Below, one piece after another: positions 34,201 through 46,215 of a DNA stretch of 64,000 bases. Numbering within the stretch: the stretch's first letter is position 1; every line of letters begins with the position of its first letter. The translations under genes and the position numbers were made by a program. The stretch comes from Strix aluco (taxonomy: Eukaryota > Chordata > Aves > Strigiformes > Strigidae), in the NCBI RefSeq assembly GCF_031877795.1, contig NC_133935.1, positions 50,597,330 to 50,661,329 of the forward strand, read 5' to 3'. The notes beneath the pieces were generated by a model that saw only the letters and a program-made list of their open reading frames with translations, searched no databases and was not told the origin of the DNA.

Positions 34201-36544
34201 GTAGGTGCGGGGACGCGAGGGGCGGCTCTTCGGACCCGGGCAGGTGGCTTGGCTTTGGAACGGTCGAGGAAGCCTCTTCCAGGCGTGTCGGAGCGGCCCG
34301 CGCGTGGGTCGCCTGCCGTCGCGGGTCAGCGCCCCGCGGGGTGCCGGGTCCCGGGGCGCGGGCGGGAGGCGGGGGAAGCAAAGGGCGCTGGGGGGGGGGC
34401 TCGGGAGGCAGCGAGGAACGCGGCCAGATCGCCGGGAAAGTGTGCTTGAAGGTGGGATTGCGAAGTGCGTGAGAGCCGGGTGTCGCGGGCAGCGGAGGAG
34501 CCGGGAGGCTGGTGTGGCGCCAGCAGCCAGCCAGAGCTCACCGGGAAGACACCCCTTGCCTTTGCTTTTGATTACATTTTACCTGACAGTAGTTATGTGA
34601 AGGCAATTTTCTTTCAACTTTCCTTAGCTTATGGACATGTACTACAGGTTGTTCATTGATCTCTATTTACTAAAAGTGCACGCTTAATTTGTACTTCTGG
34701 TAAATAATAGTTCTCTCCTGTAGACTTAATTTTACCAAGCTTAATTGCAAAACCACGTAAATCTGCAGTGTATTGAATCCTTTGGATTCTTTTGCTGAAA
34801 AGATAAGAATGTATGACATTTTCATGAAGAAACATATGCATGACTTGACACACTGACAACATATGTTAAATTTGTATAAAGCTGACACATGATAGCATAC
34901 ATTATCATGGATACAGGAAAAAATAATTTTAACATAAAACTGATGGATAACATGAATTCATTTTTACAAGGCTGAACATTGACTTTATACAATAAAGAGC
35001 TTGGTGAAGATGAAACAATATTTACCTTGAAATATTCAGTGAAAATTGGTTGTATAATTCAGCTAATTGCAGCTTCACAAATTTGTTTGTGGTTTTAGTT
35101 GTTTTAAAATACTCTAACTACAGGACTTGTTTGGCTTTGAGGTGTTGTCTGGGGCCCTTGTAATTTTTTGCTGTCCTCACAAAGCCTTTGAGTTTAGGAA
35201 ATGCTTCACCTCCTCTTTTAGAGAGGGAGGGGAATGTGGAGAGACAAAACTTACTCACAAAGTGACTTGCTCGAGGTCTTTGGCGTTCCAGTCCAGTTTT
35301 ACAGAGAAAACAACTTTGTACGCCAAGGGTTGGCATTCAAATACCTAGAAATAATTAGGGTGTTTGGGGACTATATTTCTTGCTCCATTTCTCTGCCAGC
35401 TTCATTCAGTTGCTATCCATGATAACGTTACCTCTTTCTGGAAAGGAGGATTGAGATGTTAGACTGAATCCTCTCCTTCTTTTCTTGCCCTTCTTTCTTG
35501 TGCTCTCTTCTTCTTCCTTTGCTGCCTACAGGTGGCTCATTAGAAAAAGATGATTGTAACACAGATTTCAGTGAGAAGAGCCTCAGGCTTAAGGCAGCAT
35601 AGACAAATATTCCCCTTGATGCAACTTGCAGGGTGAAATCCCTTCTCAGCAGCAGTAAAGCTGTTTAACCCATTATTCCTCCTCCTCTTTGCTGAATTAC
35701 TGAATTCCTGTTAGACAAAACGTAATTAGTAAGTGAAATACCTAAATGGCTAAAGTAACATCATTGCACTACTCTGTTCCTAGAACAGTGTGTTAGCTTT
35801 CAGATATTTATGGGTCAAACAAGTGTTTGACTGAGAGACAACTGAGACACTCTGCATTTGCAGATTTTGTAATCTCATGTAGCTACTCCTTACAAGTTCA
35901 TCTGTGTGTCCAGTCAATATAAACATTGGCACCCCAGTCTTCTGGTTGTGGATATTTAGATACTTATGCAGCTCTGCAGATGAGGAGCAGGATTTCAACC
36001 AGTAGCCTAAGCTAAGGAAGGAGTTTCAACCTCATAGTGTTTTAGGAGTTGGGGAAAACCAAACATACTTAGCATCCTAGATAAAATGTCTACTTTTTGG
36101 TATCACAAACAGTCGTGCTGGGTTTTACATCCCTTAGAGGTGTCTGAGTACAGCTGCCCGTTACTCACAGTTCTTGTTATCCTCTGTGGAAACCAGGGCA
36201 CTTACTGCCCCTATGCCACCCAGCCCTTTACATGATGAGAAGGGACAGGAAAAAACATGAGTATTTCTTCTGTAGCCTGTAGGGCAACAACATCATTGCC
36301 CACAGTAGTTTTGCAAAGAGGAGTAGGATAAAAGTTATTTGTAGCAAAAGAACACAGTTTCTCCAGAACTTCCAGTATTTTATGAGGGGAAGAAATGAGT
36401 AAATTTTAACAGTTTTTTTCAGTGTTCTGTTTTGTTTTTAAGTATATGCGTTCTTAGAAGTTTCCATTGACATGTCCAGGAAAGTACTAAATACTTGCTA
36501 CCTTTATTCTGGCAGAATACTTCTTTCTGGGAGTTTCCTAAGTC

Positions 36545-36653
36545 AGGGAAGGGAAAGTGGGAAGGGGAAGGGACAGAAGGGGAGGGGAGGAGAGAAGAGG
36601 AGGAAAGGGGAGAAGAGAGCAAGAAAAAAAAGGAAAAGAAATGGAAACTAGTA
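36545..36653 (+). repeat. WIF1: homopurine (GGGGA/GAGG-rich) tract
   Basis: About 110 bp of almost pure purine on the plus strand, rich in GGGGA and GGA units and interrupted by only three pyrimidines (36558, 36574, 36620). The A content rises toward the right. It lies in the transcribed strand sense of WIF1 intron 2. Such tracts can adopt triplex (H-DNA) structures and often vary in length. Confidence 0.9.
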
Positions 36654-38455
36654 CTCAAGATATTGAAGTACTAGACTTCTTTCTGTAAAACAACTGTTAA
36701 CTAGCATACAGTTGACTCCTGTTTGGTAAAACTGAAATAATTTCTTCTGGGAGTCTTGTATCTTGTGCCTTATAGACCTCTGAACCTCGTACCCCACTTG
36801 GGATTTGAAGATGTTTCTCTAGGGCTTCAAGGTTTTGGCGCCTGTCCGTAATATATGCCACAGCCTCTAGCAGTAGCAAGACCTTTTTTGGGTCTGCAGA
36901 TATCAGACTTCTGAGTAGGTACAGGAGATCCTGTCTATGTCATTACATGGTTCCTAGCCCTCATATCAACAAGATGGGGGAGTGCGCTTGCAGCTGGGTG
37001 GGTGTCTGGCAGGCAGCCAAGGTCAACCCACCACACCTGGGATCTCCAACAGAGTAGGGCTAAGTCTCTCTTCGACATGCACCTTGCATCCCTGTTTACA
37101 CCTGTGGAAAGTGGGTAAAAATATCCTGTGGGTAGATTCCATCTACCTGGGATAAATAATGATCCAAGTTGTAGATGAGTAAATAATCCAGCCCAGGGAG
37201 TGGCAATACTTCTCAGTCCTGCACTGCTGCATATGTCCATATTCTATGCAAAAATGTCTGTTGAAAGCAACATTTTAAGGACTAGACTATATCTGTATTC
37301 TGTGTAAACTGAAGTGGTAAAAATCTGCTACATTTAGATGTTACATTTCTAATACAGTGGCCTTTGTGCCCTGGATACATTTTCTGTGGAAAAGATTTTG
37401 TATGGTAAACAATTAAAGCCATTTTCACTAGAAAACATTAACCAAAGAAAAGCCCGAGTTGCTTTTAGTCCTTAGTCCATCACTTCTAATTAATTAATTA
37501 GGATATATTAGGGGAAGCCCAAAATTTAAGGGTCTGAAGGTGCTGAATATGTGCTTTTTCTGTTGAAGTCAGGATGAGCCAGCAGTTACGAGAAGGCTAG
37601 AGTACTGCAGAAGGGGATTGTTATATTTTTATGCACTTTATGTTTTTACCTATGAATTTAAACGTAAGATTACAGATGTTATGCTCTCTTTAGAAAAAAT
37701 GTAATCTGGATGAATCAGTAATTACAAAGATTGCTCCTTGATTTGAAAGGTTTAAAAAAGCAAAAATTGGTGTTAATGTATAGCATATGGTAGGCATCTG
37801 TGTAACCACTAGAGCTCACTGGTGTGCTTCTTGCTCTTACTCTGTATGGTTTTTACAAAAGAAAGAGTAACAACTTTTGGGAGTCTCATCCTCTGGGGAA
37901 GACTGCACTTAAAGACTTCTCAATGAGAGGGGAATAGACCCTATTATATTAACTAATGCTGCCGCATGTTTCACTATGTCCACCAGTGGAAGGTGCCAAA
38001 GATTGTAGTGATAACATCATCTCTACAGTGTTTAGGAATTTATGATAGGTATTTAAGCTCCAAATCCACAAAAAACAATATGTTTGCCTAACTTTCAGTG
38101 GGACTTCTGACAGCAATAAAATTAAATTCACATGTGAGTGAGTATTGGTGGGAGAGAACCATGTTAAAAAAAAAAGCACAGGAAGCAAGTGGTCAGTGAC
38201 AGAGCAGCATCCAGGTTGATTTAATAGATGGGAGATGAAAAAAGAAACCAAAGAGCAACTTGGAATTTTTGTTCTGTAGCAGTCTCTGGTCTGATCCACA
38301 GAAACAATCAGTCTGGGCCACAACCCGCCCAGGCTACTTTCTTTCCTTCAGATATGGGAGAAGTATTTGGGGTCAGATGAATTATTGTAGCAGCTTACTT
38401 CCTACTCCCAACTGTCATGAGTACCCCACGGCTCCTCTCCTGTTGCACAGTTACA

Positions 38456-38690
38456 TGCATGCCCATGATGTGACTCAGTCTGAATCTGAATACTCAGTCC
38501 TGTGCTGGTGCATGAATGGAATGTGGCCCATGGTACTGGAGGATGCATGTAGAGCACAAGGGGATCTCATGGTGCATGGATATCTCATGTAGATTGAGTG
38601 CTAAAGATATATCCAGCCTTGTGCTGCTGGATGCATGCCGTTTTGCGATATGGCAGTGGTGGTTCTGCTCTGTGACGGGAGATATGCATG
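38456..38690 (+). promoter_or_regulatory. WIF1: cluster of six TGCATG (RBFOX-type) motifs
   Basis: TGCATG occurs in sense orientation at 38456, 38509, 38544, 38573, 38632 and 38685, six times in 235 bp. The RNA form UGCAUG is the high-affinity binding site of RBFOX splicing factors. A strong acceptor-like tract (TACTTTCTTTCCTTCAG, ending 38351) precedes the cluster by about 105 bp. Part of the density could come from a decayed tandem repeat, because the surroundings share loosely similar words. Function is inference only. Confidence 0.5.
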
Positions 38691-41229
38691 TGTGTACCAG
38701 GGGATCAAGTGCTGAGGAAAGGTCTTTGGTCTGGGAGTACTTCTGGCCACAAGAGCACAAGTGTCAGGAGATAAGGGGGCATCCCAGCATGTAGTCCTCA
38801 GGGCCCCTGAAAGAGGCAATTGGACCTGTCCCTAATGGAAGGACTGGGTTACTCCTGATCAGAGTTATTGGTAACCTTCAGTAAAGCAAAAAGATGCCCA
38901 CCTCTTAAGAAGAGGGAATATACGTAATCAGTGCATTTTATAGCATCATTTCTATATTGTAATGTGGAGCTTAGGAGTGGTACATAATTACAACTCCTGG
39001 AGGCTAGTTCTGATCTCAGCAATGTGACCATCAGCCCCGAATAGCTCAACTGATTTCTGTAGAATTACCTTATATTGCTGAGACATAGTCCGACCGTGAA
39101 GATGAAATGGAATATCCAGCTATGCCAGGAGAAGTTTTGTTTCCTTGCCCAAAGGAAAGCTAAGAGACTACCAATTTTAAGGCATTATCGGTGCAATAGG
39201 GTGCTGCATCCAAACATCACTGTTTCCCTGATAAACTGAAAGGAAACAAAAACCAGTGAATTTCAAAACATGTAATTCTTCAAAGGAAACTTTTCTTCAA
39301 AGAGACTGCTGAACTTTTTGTAAATATCTTATTCATACCCAGTTGTTACAGTGATGCTTTTCAGATTAAAAAATGTGTCATATGCACAATTTAGGGTTTT
39401 TTTTCCAATAAAAGTATGGCTGTTCTGGAAGTTTGGTCAAGGCAATCATGTAAACTCACACTCTCGGGATTTACAGTAGTACCTTCACTGCGGTTTCATG
39501 TCACCAAACAGAGGAAAAACTTTGTTTTCTGACCTCTGTACCAAAATTTCCATGTGGAATGTGAAGATGTTTACATACTGTGAGCATGATTTTTAGACAG
39601 GGGCTTCTCATATCGAGAGCACAGCTCCAAACCTTTAATATTTAGATTCTGCTCAGCTGTGGTATTTTGCATCTCAGTGTTGTAGACATGCCACCAGGGA
39701 TCAAAGTAATGCTGTAGAGATCCCACTTTCTTAGTAAAGCAGGCATGTGCCAGCCATCTGTTGTATCTGCTGATAGAAAACAGCAGTAAAGTTTCTCAAA
39801 GTTTTGCCAAGAAGAAAAGGGGGGGATTTATTGCTTAGCAGAGATGAGTTACAAGGCACCTTGTAGTGTAAGCTACATCTGGTTTCCATAGTAATTTACA
39901 TGGTATATGTGTAAACTACACAATTACTCTTTTTACACAGCAGTGTAAAGCTGCACTAAATAAACCATTCTTCAAGATTTTCATTGTTTATCCTTTCTGT
40001 AAATATTCTAATACATTTTTAACAAAAAAATCTCAACAAAATATTTTCCACTACTTTTACAGTAGTAGCTGCATTGTACAACATAACTGTTGAAAACCAC
40101 TGAAACTAACAGGACACTCCAAGCTTCAAGACTATATTTTGTGAAAACATACAGATTTCTCTCCCCATGTTACTAACAGTTTTTCTGAAAGCTGTGTTGC
40201 TTTCCTCTTCTTTGTGGAAGTGAAAATGTTTTCTGTCAGCATCACCTCTTTTTTACAGACAGTTCTCCCAAGTATGTTCTTAGTGGTCTGAAGTTAATGC
40301 TGTTACAAGTAATGTCATGGAGTAAAAAATAAGAACTAACCATAATGAGAACTAACTGGAAGAATTTCAGATTTATTTAGCTTCTTCTGTTGGTATCATG
40401 CTTTCCAAAGAGGTTTTTCTGGGTAGCTACGAGTATGAATTACTTGCTTCTAGCCAAAATAAGTGTAAGAAAACACACTCTTCCCAGGGCATGCACATAT
40501 GTAAAGAATACATTATGACCCAGAGTCTTCAAAGCAGCGATATGTAGTAGCTGCTTGCATCATGTTGAACAGAATTTTAAGTATTGTATACCTTATCTCA
40601 GAGCAATGAGTTCCTGATTAGTATTTTTAAAGCTTTCAAGAAAATGCATCTCAAAACCTTTTTTGTTTCGCCTTCCTGTGGCTTTACACTTGGCTTGACA
40701 GGGTTTGTTCTTCGTTTAGTTTCCTTTTTGTGCACAAATTCTACCTTTTGAAAGACGTTACTTTACTTCCATTAGTCTCTTTTATTCTGCTGTTCAACCA
40801 TGTTGGTTTTTTTTGTTTTGCTGGCGTTTTTTTTTTTTTTGTTTGCTTGTTTGCTTTTTAGCAGTTTATTTGTTCACCAGACTGTAGCCCAGACATGTTG
40901 GAAAGATGTTGCAGTCACCCAAAATGCACAGCAAAGAACGGACAGTTGCATTGCAATACTTAGTCTTTCCATAACAAAACACATAGTGTTCTCAGCAGTG
41001 AATTATATAAAATGTAGTAGATGTCTGTTGCTGCAGGGGTATATTTCAGTAAAGGTAGAAGATAGCTTTATTGGTATTTTCTGTTACATAAATGGCTTTT
41101 TTTTTAATTGTAAATGGAAGAAACACAAAATCAATCACATTTTGAATAGGTTGTTGAATGCACAGTTAACTTTCCATTTTTTCCCTTCTGTTTGGTTTGT
41201 AGAGACTGCCATTTTGAAATCTTAATTGT

Positions 41230-41300
41230 AATAAACTGTGATTGTAATAAAATATATGTAATAATGTAATGAAAGACTGGCTCTTCTTATACAAAATAAA
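41230..41300 (+). terminator. clustered polyadenylation signals
   Basis: Three AATAAA hexamers lie at 41230, 41246 and 41295 within 71 bp. The first two sit in a 16-bp tandem duplication (ATTGTAATAAA twice). They directly follow a 141-codon open frame (40800..41225) with no known homology. The cluster could be the 3' end of an intronic transcript or a premature WIF1 polyadenylation site, or it could arise by chance in AT-rich DNA. Confidence 0.35.
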
Positions 41301-41629
41301 GTTGAGATCCATGTACTAAAAGCGCCTGGGCTATCTGTGACAGTTTGAGCTGAGCTAATCGTACAAAGAAACAGAAGTCCTGCTCAATGAGTAGGTATGC
41401 ATTGAGATCAGATGTGTTTTCCCCTTGGGTAGCACCCTAGCAGATGATGTGTGTGCACTGACAGTCCTACAGGGCCTCTGTCTGCATCACTGGTCCTCCC
41501 AGGCTCTAATGAGACCTGTCAGCCTGTAGAAGAACCTGCAGAAGATTCGCCTCTTTCCTTACACATACTTCGTAGAAGAAAGAGCTAAATGGGGAAAAAC
41601 ATGACATATCCTCAGACCTCTATGAGGCA

Positions 41630-42385
41630 TGTTCCCATCTCATCATGGCCCTTTCCCTGGACTGACTCCGGTATGTCCATGTCTCTCTTGCACTGGGGAG
41701 CCCAGGACTGGACCCAGCACCCCAGGTGTGTCTCACCAGTGCTGAGCAGAGGGGAAGGATCACCTCCCTCAACCTGCTGGCAACGTTCTGCCTGATGCAG
41801 CCCAAGAGGTTGTTGGCCGCCTTTGCCACAAGGGCACATTGCTCATGGTCAACTTGGTGTCCATCAGGACCCTCATGTACTTTTCTGTCAAGCTGTTTTG
41901 CAGCTGCTTGGCCCCCAGCATGTATTGGTGCATGGGGTTGTTCCTCCCCAGGTGCAGGACTTTGCACTTACCCTTGTTGAACTTCATGAGATTCCTGTCA
42001 GCCCATTCCTCCAGCCTGTCAAGGTCCTTCTGGATGGCAGCACAACCTTCTGGTGTATCAGCCACTCCTCCCAGTCTTGTGTCATCTGCAGACTTGCTGA
42101 GGGTGCACCCTGTCACAACGTCCAGGTCATTAATGAAGATGTTAAACAGTATGAGACCTAGTATCAACCCCTGAAGTACACTACTAGTGACCAGCCTCCA
42201 GCTGGACTTCGTGGTGCTGCTACTAACCCACTGAGCCTGGCAGTGCAGCAGTCCATCTCACTTACATAAATTCCACTTCCTCACTACTTCTGTGGGGATG
42301 TTGTGGGAGACAGTGCTGAAAGACTTACTAAAGTCAAGGTAAACAAAATCCACTGCTCTCCTGTCATCCCCTAAGCCAGCCATTA
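41630..42385 (-). mobile_element. CR1 LINE fragment, degenerate, reverse-transcriptase region
   Basis: This CR1 copy is in minus orientation, truncated at both ends. Minus-strand translation shows the reverse-transcriptase core, with [12 protein letters not shown] and SADDTRLGG. The catalytic FADD box has mutated to SADD. It is followed by IQKDLDRLEEWADRN and [16 protein letters not shown]. The later part (ALVRHTW) continues in another frame, so the copy is frameshifted and inactive. It belongs to an older CR1 subfamily than the 15.2 and 55.3 kb copies and lies antisense within WIF1 intron 2. Confidence 0.93.
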
Positions 42386-45300
42386 ACACAAAATGGGCCA
42401 GGCAGGAACCCAAAACTGAGACTGGATTGTACAATGAAGCAGCAAACCAAAATCTGCCTCAGAAAAAGTAATATAAATAAAGCAAAGACAGTGATACTGT
42501 TGTACAGAGGCAATGAGAAGACTTTATCCAGCTATACTGAAATCCACCATAGTATGTGGATTCATAGTCCTTTCAGAAAGACCACTTAGCTGCACAAAAA
42601 TGCTGAGGAGGAGTTACTCGACAAGTCTGTCTGACTTGGAGAAAGGCACATGCGGAATAGAAATGCCTTAGTAAAGGCTCACAAAGATTTGGGGTGGATT
42701 TTTTTCAGCCAAACAACAACAAAACCCCTGGTTGTTTTGCATCTAATATGAAAGTTTGCTTTGTTTTGCAACCAACTGGTGGAATCCAGCATGTTTGGCC
42801 GTACAAGGAAAAAGTGGGCAATTACCTTCCAGCTGCTTCAGCACTTGCTGCCATCACTGCCAAATACTTCAATAAATAACTTAGAGACCAAACACCGCTT
42901 TCAGAGCTGGTTCCACAAATCCTCTGAAGTTGCCCCTTAGCCTGGATAAACAGCTAGCTAAACCCAACCGATCCTAAAGGAAATAAATATGCCTGACATC
43001 AAAGCTGGCGATCACCCAGCCTCAGGTTTTGGCCCATCACCAGGGAAAACAAACTCCCCAAACAGCAGCCCACTAATGAGAAGACCTGTCACCACCTCTG
43101 AGCACTGAAGCATAGAAACCAGTAGCAAGAGCAGTGGAGCCAGCCTTCACAATGATGGCTGGCCAGAGAAGGAGAGGGCAGGCTCTTGGACCATCCTGAT
43201 CATCACAGAATGAGTTCAGAGCTTTCAGTACTGCGATTATGAACCTATTTTTTTTTTGAGAACACGAGGAAGACATGGAGAGATCACAACTTGTTGATGA
43301 GCAGGAGAAGATAGGCTCTCCCTGCAATGTTTTCTACTTGCTCTCAATTTGCAAATCTGTGAATATTGATATAGTCAATGGGAATCTGAGACTAAAAGCC
43401 ACATAAGCAAATAATCAAGTCCACTGAACACCTTCAGTAAGGAGTACAAGTACCAACTTCAGCCTGTTCCTTTTAAACTGTAATAAACACTGCTTTCATT
43501 TTTCCAAGTTTGAGCCTTAGCCAGTTCTCTTTCTTGCAGAGGTTCTGGGAAATAAATTGAACTGTTGAAACAGAGTCCATTTGAGTGACCAGGTTGAAAC
43601 AATTTTTTCCTTGTGAAGCCACAGATACATCAAATAGCTGCAAGCAGCTATGTGCCTGGAGTCTTCCACACAGGGACCTTCAGGGAGAACAGGCAGGTTG
43701 CACAGCAGAACACACCGGCATCTACCAGAGAGGAAGGAGAGGCAAAATACAGTTACCTGGGTCTGTAATCACAAGCAACAGATGAAATGCATAGCCATAT
43801 TAAGAGTTGGGAAATAATTTACTAGCAGGGCATGTTGACCATTACCTTGGTTGAGTTATTTTTTTGGTTTGGGCTGAGGTTTTTTTATCTCCTTCCTTTC
43901 AGTTTTGCACAGGAACATCTATTCAGATTGCCCAGGGATGATGAGATTTCTGTATTGTCAAAGAAGCGTAGCTGAAAACTTATGACCCAACATGTTGCTC
44001 CTCTCCAGTCAGACCTGTGACCTGTTGGTATTAGCTACACGGTGGAGAAGCCTATACTGTCCCTTACAGACAGAAATTAGAGGCCTTCATCACATGAAGA
44101 ACCACTTGGGTTTCACATTTTTACTTGACATAACAGTAGTTTTCCTTTGATGGGACAAAGTCTGCACCTTGTCCTGCCCACTAAAGGAGTTCACATTTGA
44201 ATTGTGTCAGTGTGAATACCCTGTTTAGTAAATGAACCCTTTTTAATTGTCCTGCCAAACATTTGCAGTCAAATAAACTTGATAATTTATATAGTTGCTG
44301 CCATGGTGCCATTGTTACTATGATTTGTTTAGACAGCAATTAATTGAAACCTAACAGTATAATTACAAGATTTACAATATTCCTGAGTATTTAACTTATA
44401 TAGATAAGACCTTTATCCATCCAAAAGTAAGGTTTTCTCATCCTGTAAAGTACAACCAAGCAGTGTAAGTTCATTCAATTGAATTAATGGGGAAATATTT
44501 AAAAGGAAATCTGAAAATTTGCTGGCAGGAGGAATGGTTACCTGGAGGTATAGAGCTCGCAGCCTCTGCAAGTTCTCGTGAAATCTTTATTTCTCCACCT
44601 CTCCCCAACCCCACTAACTGCAACAGAAATTTCTGTTTCAAGGTTTGTATGTTTCTTGTCCCTGTCTGCAAAGATTGAGATAACTGCAGTAAGGTCTTTC
44701 CCCCCATGTTGATTTAGAGCAGGTGATGGAGCGTACCCAGGTTCTTCAGGATTTCTTCCCTTCCCCAGGCCAGAGGCCTCATGAAGAGTGGGAAGCAGAA
44801 AGCCAGTTTTGTGAGAGATGGAAAGAAAGGATGGCCATTGCCCTTTGGTGAAAGTGATATTATGAAATTCTTCCCTCTCTGATTCCGTTGTAACCACTCC
44901 CCACCAAAACAGAAGAGGACCGCCAAACTAACCCTCTCTGCTCTGAGGAGAGACTTGTGCCAGTCTCCTGCTTGTGCTGTGACTGGTTATTTCACCCAGG
45001 AGAGGGGAAGATGGAGGAAGCAGCCAGTCCGCAGGGGCTTCCCTAAGTGTGGTGAGACATAGAAAGGAGGGCTGGAGCTTTTCTTATAACCTGAGCAGAA
45101 TTTCTTGAACTGATATTCGATTATGAGAGTTTGCAATACTGTTTCACACATCATATTTTGCCTTGGCAACAAATACGGTTTTGCTGCCCCAGCCACATTC
45201 ACAGGACAGTTTAAATGCGTAAGTATCTACTCTGACAATTTATCAAGCAGCAGAGAAGTTTAGGTGAAGCTTGCTTTTTATCTCTGATTATAGACTTCCA

Positions 45301-45960
45301 GATAAACCAGATTTAGTAGTGGTATACTTAAATTAGTTCCTGTGGTAAAGTCTAAGTTATATTTCTGGCAAGCACAAGATGAGCTACTGACCACTCTCAA
45401 TAGAAAATATTTGAAGACGTTTCTTTGAAAAAGCAAAAAGCCTTGGATTAAAATTTGTACAAACTGCATGTTGAAAACTCAACCATTAAACATACCATAA
45501 ACAAACCAGAAACATACCTTTCAGTATATCATGGAAAATGGACCTTCTAACTGAGGTGCATTGTTCACCTGTTCTTCAGAAGTATGGTAATAGCCTACAG
45601 ATAAATGGTAATTTTTCTGAAAAGAGATTTCTTCTACTTTAAAAATCTGCATTTGAAAACTTTTGTGGATATTTGCGTATGAACAGCATGGCTTGGGCTT
45701 GAGAGTTTTTTCCATGCACGTTACCCCCCAAAAAATTTCTAATGAGCCTTGTGATCAGCAAGTTGTAGCATTCCAGTTCCTGCCACCCCTAATTCATGCG
45801 TATCTCAGTTTGTTAAATACAATTGAAAGGTTACAGCAACAAACTATTGCATTAAGGTAGTTGGCCTTCATGTGCAAGCATTTTTTCCCTAGACCTCTGC
45901 GTGTCTTGTACTGCACAGCTTGCAACTGTGTGGTTTACTGTGTATCTGCATATTAACGTG
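42386..45960. other. WIF1: intron 2 stretch without recognised elements
   Basis: I saw no gene, transposon or structured repeat here beyond short homopolymers. Confidence 0.5.
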
Positions 45961-45963
45961 TCC

Positions 45964-46005
45964 AGTTGACTTAATGGGCCAGATTTTCAAAGACTACTCA
46001 GTGTT
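45964..46005. repeat. possible ancient amniote repeat fragment
   Basis: The words TTGACTTAATGGGCCAGATT and TTTTCAAAGA resemble a repeat common in reptiles and turtles (TTGACTTCAATGGGCCAGATTTTCAAA). The match is short and from memory, so the call is weak. Confidence 0.35.
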
Positions 46006-46131
46006 TGCAACAGCCATTCACTCTGAGGAAACCTGCAGGACTTCAGCACCAGTTCTCTGGTTGTGTAAGAGTCACAGTTACAGAAGAAGCTGCATGATGT
46101 TATGTCTCATACATGAGAATTAGTATGGGCT

Positions 46132-46215
46132 CATGTGCTTAATGATGTTTTAATGTCCTGTAAAACCAGAGATCATGTACTTAATGAGGTTTTAATGTCC
46201 TGTAAAAACAGAGAC
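46132..46215 (+). repeat. 42-bp tandem duplication
   Basis: There are two adjacent 42-bp copies, 46132..46173 and 46174..46215, starting CATGTGCTTAATGATG and CATGTACTTAATGAGG. They differ at about four positions, so the duplication is not very recent. It lies in WIF1 intron 2. Confidence 0.95.

Noticed and set aside
33367..34449. 360-codon single-exon gene containing WIF1 exons 1 and 2
   Set aside because: It is the fusion of promoter, exon 1, intron 1, exon 2 and intron 2 start. Conserved protein sequence and splice sites show that the true gene is spliced.
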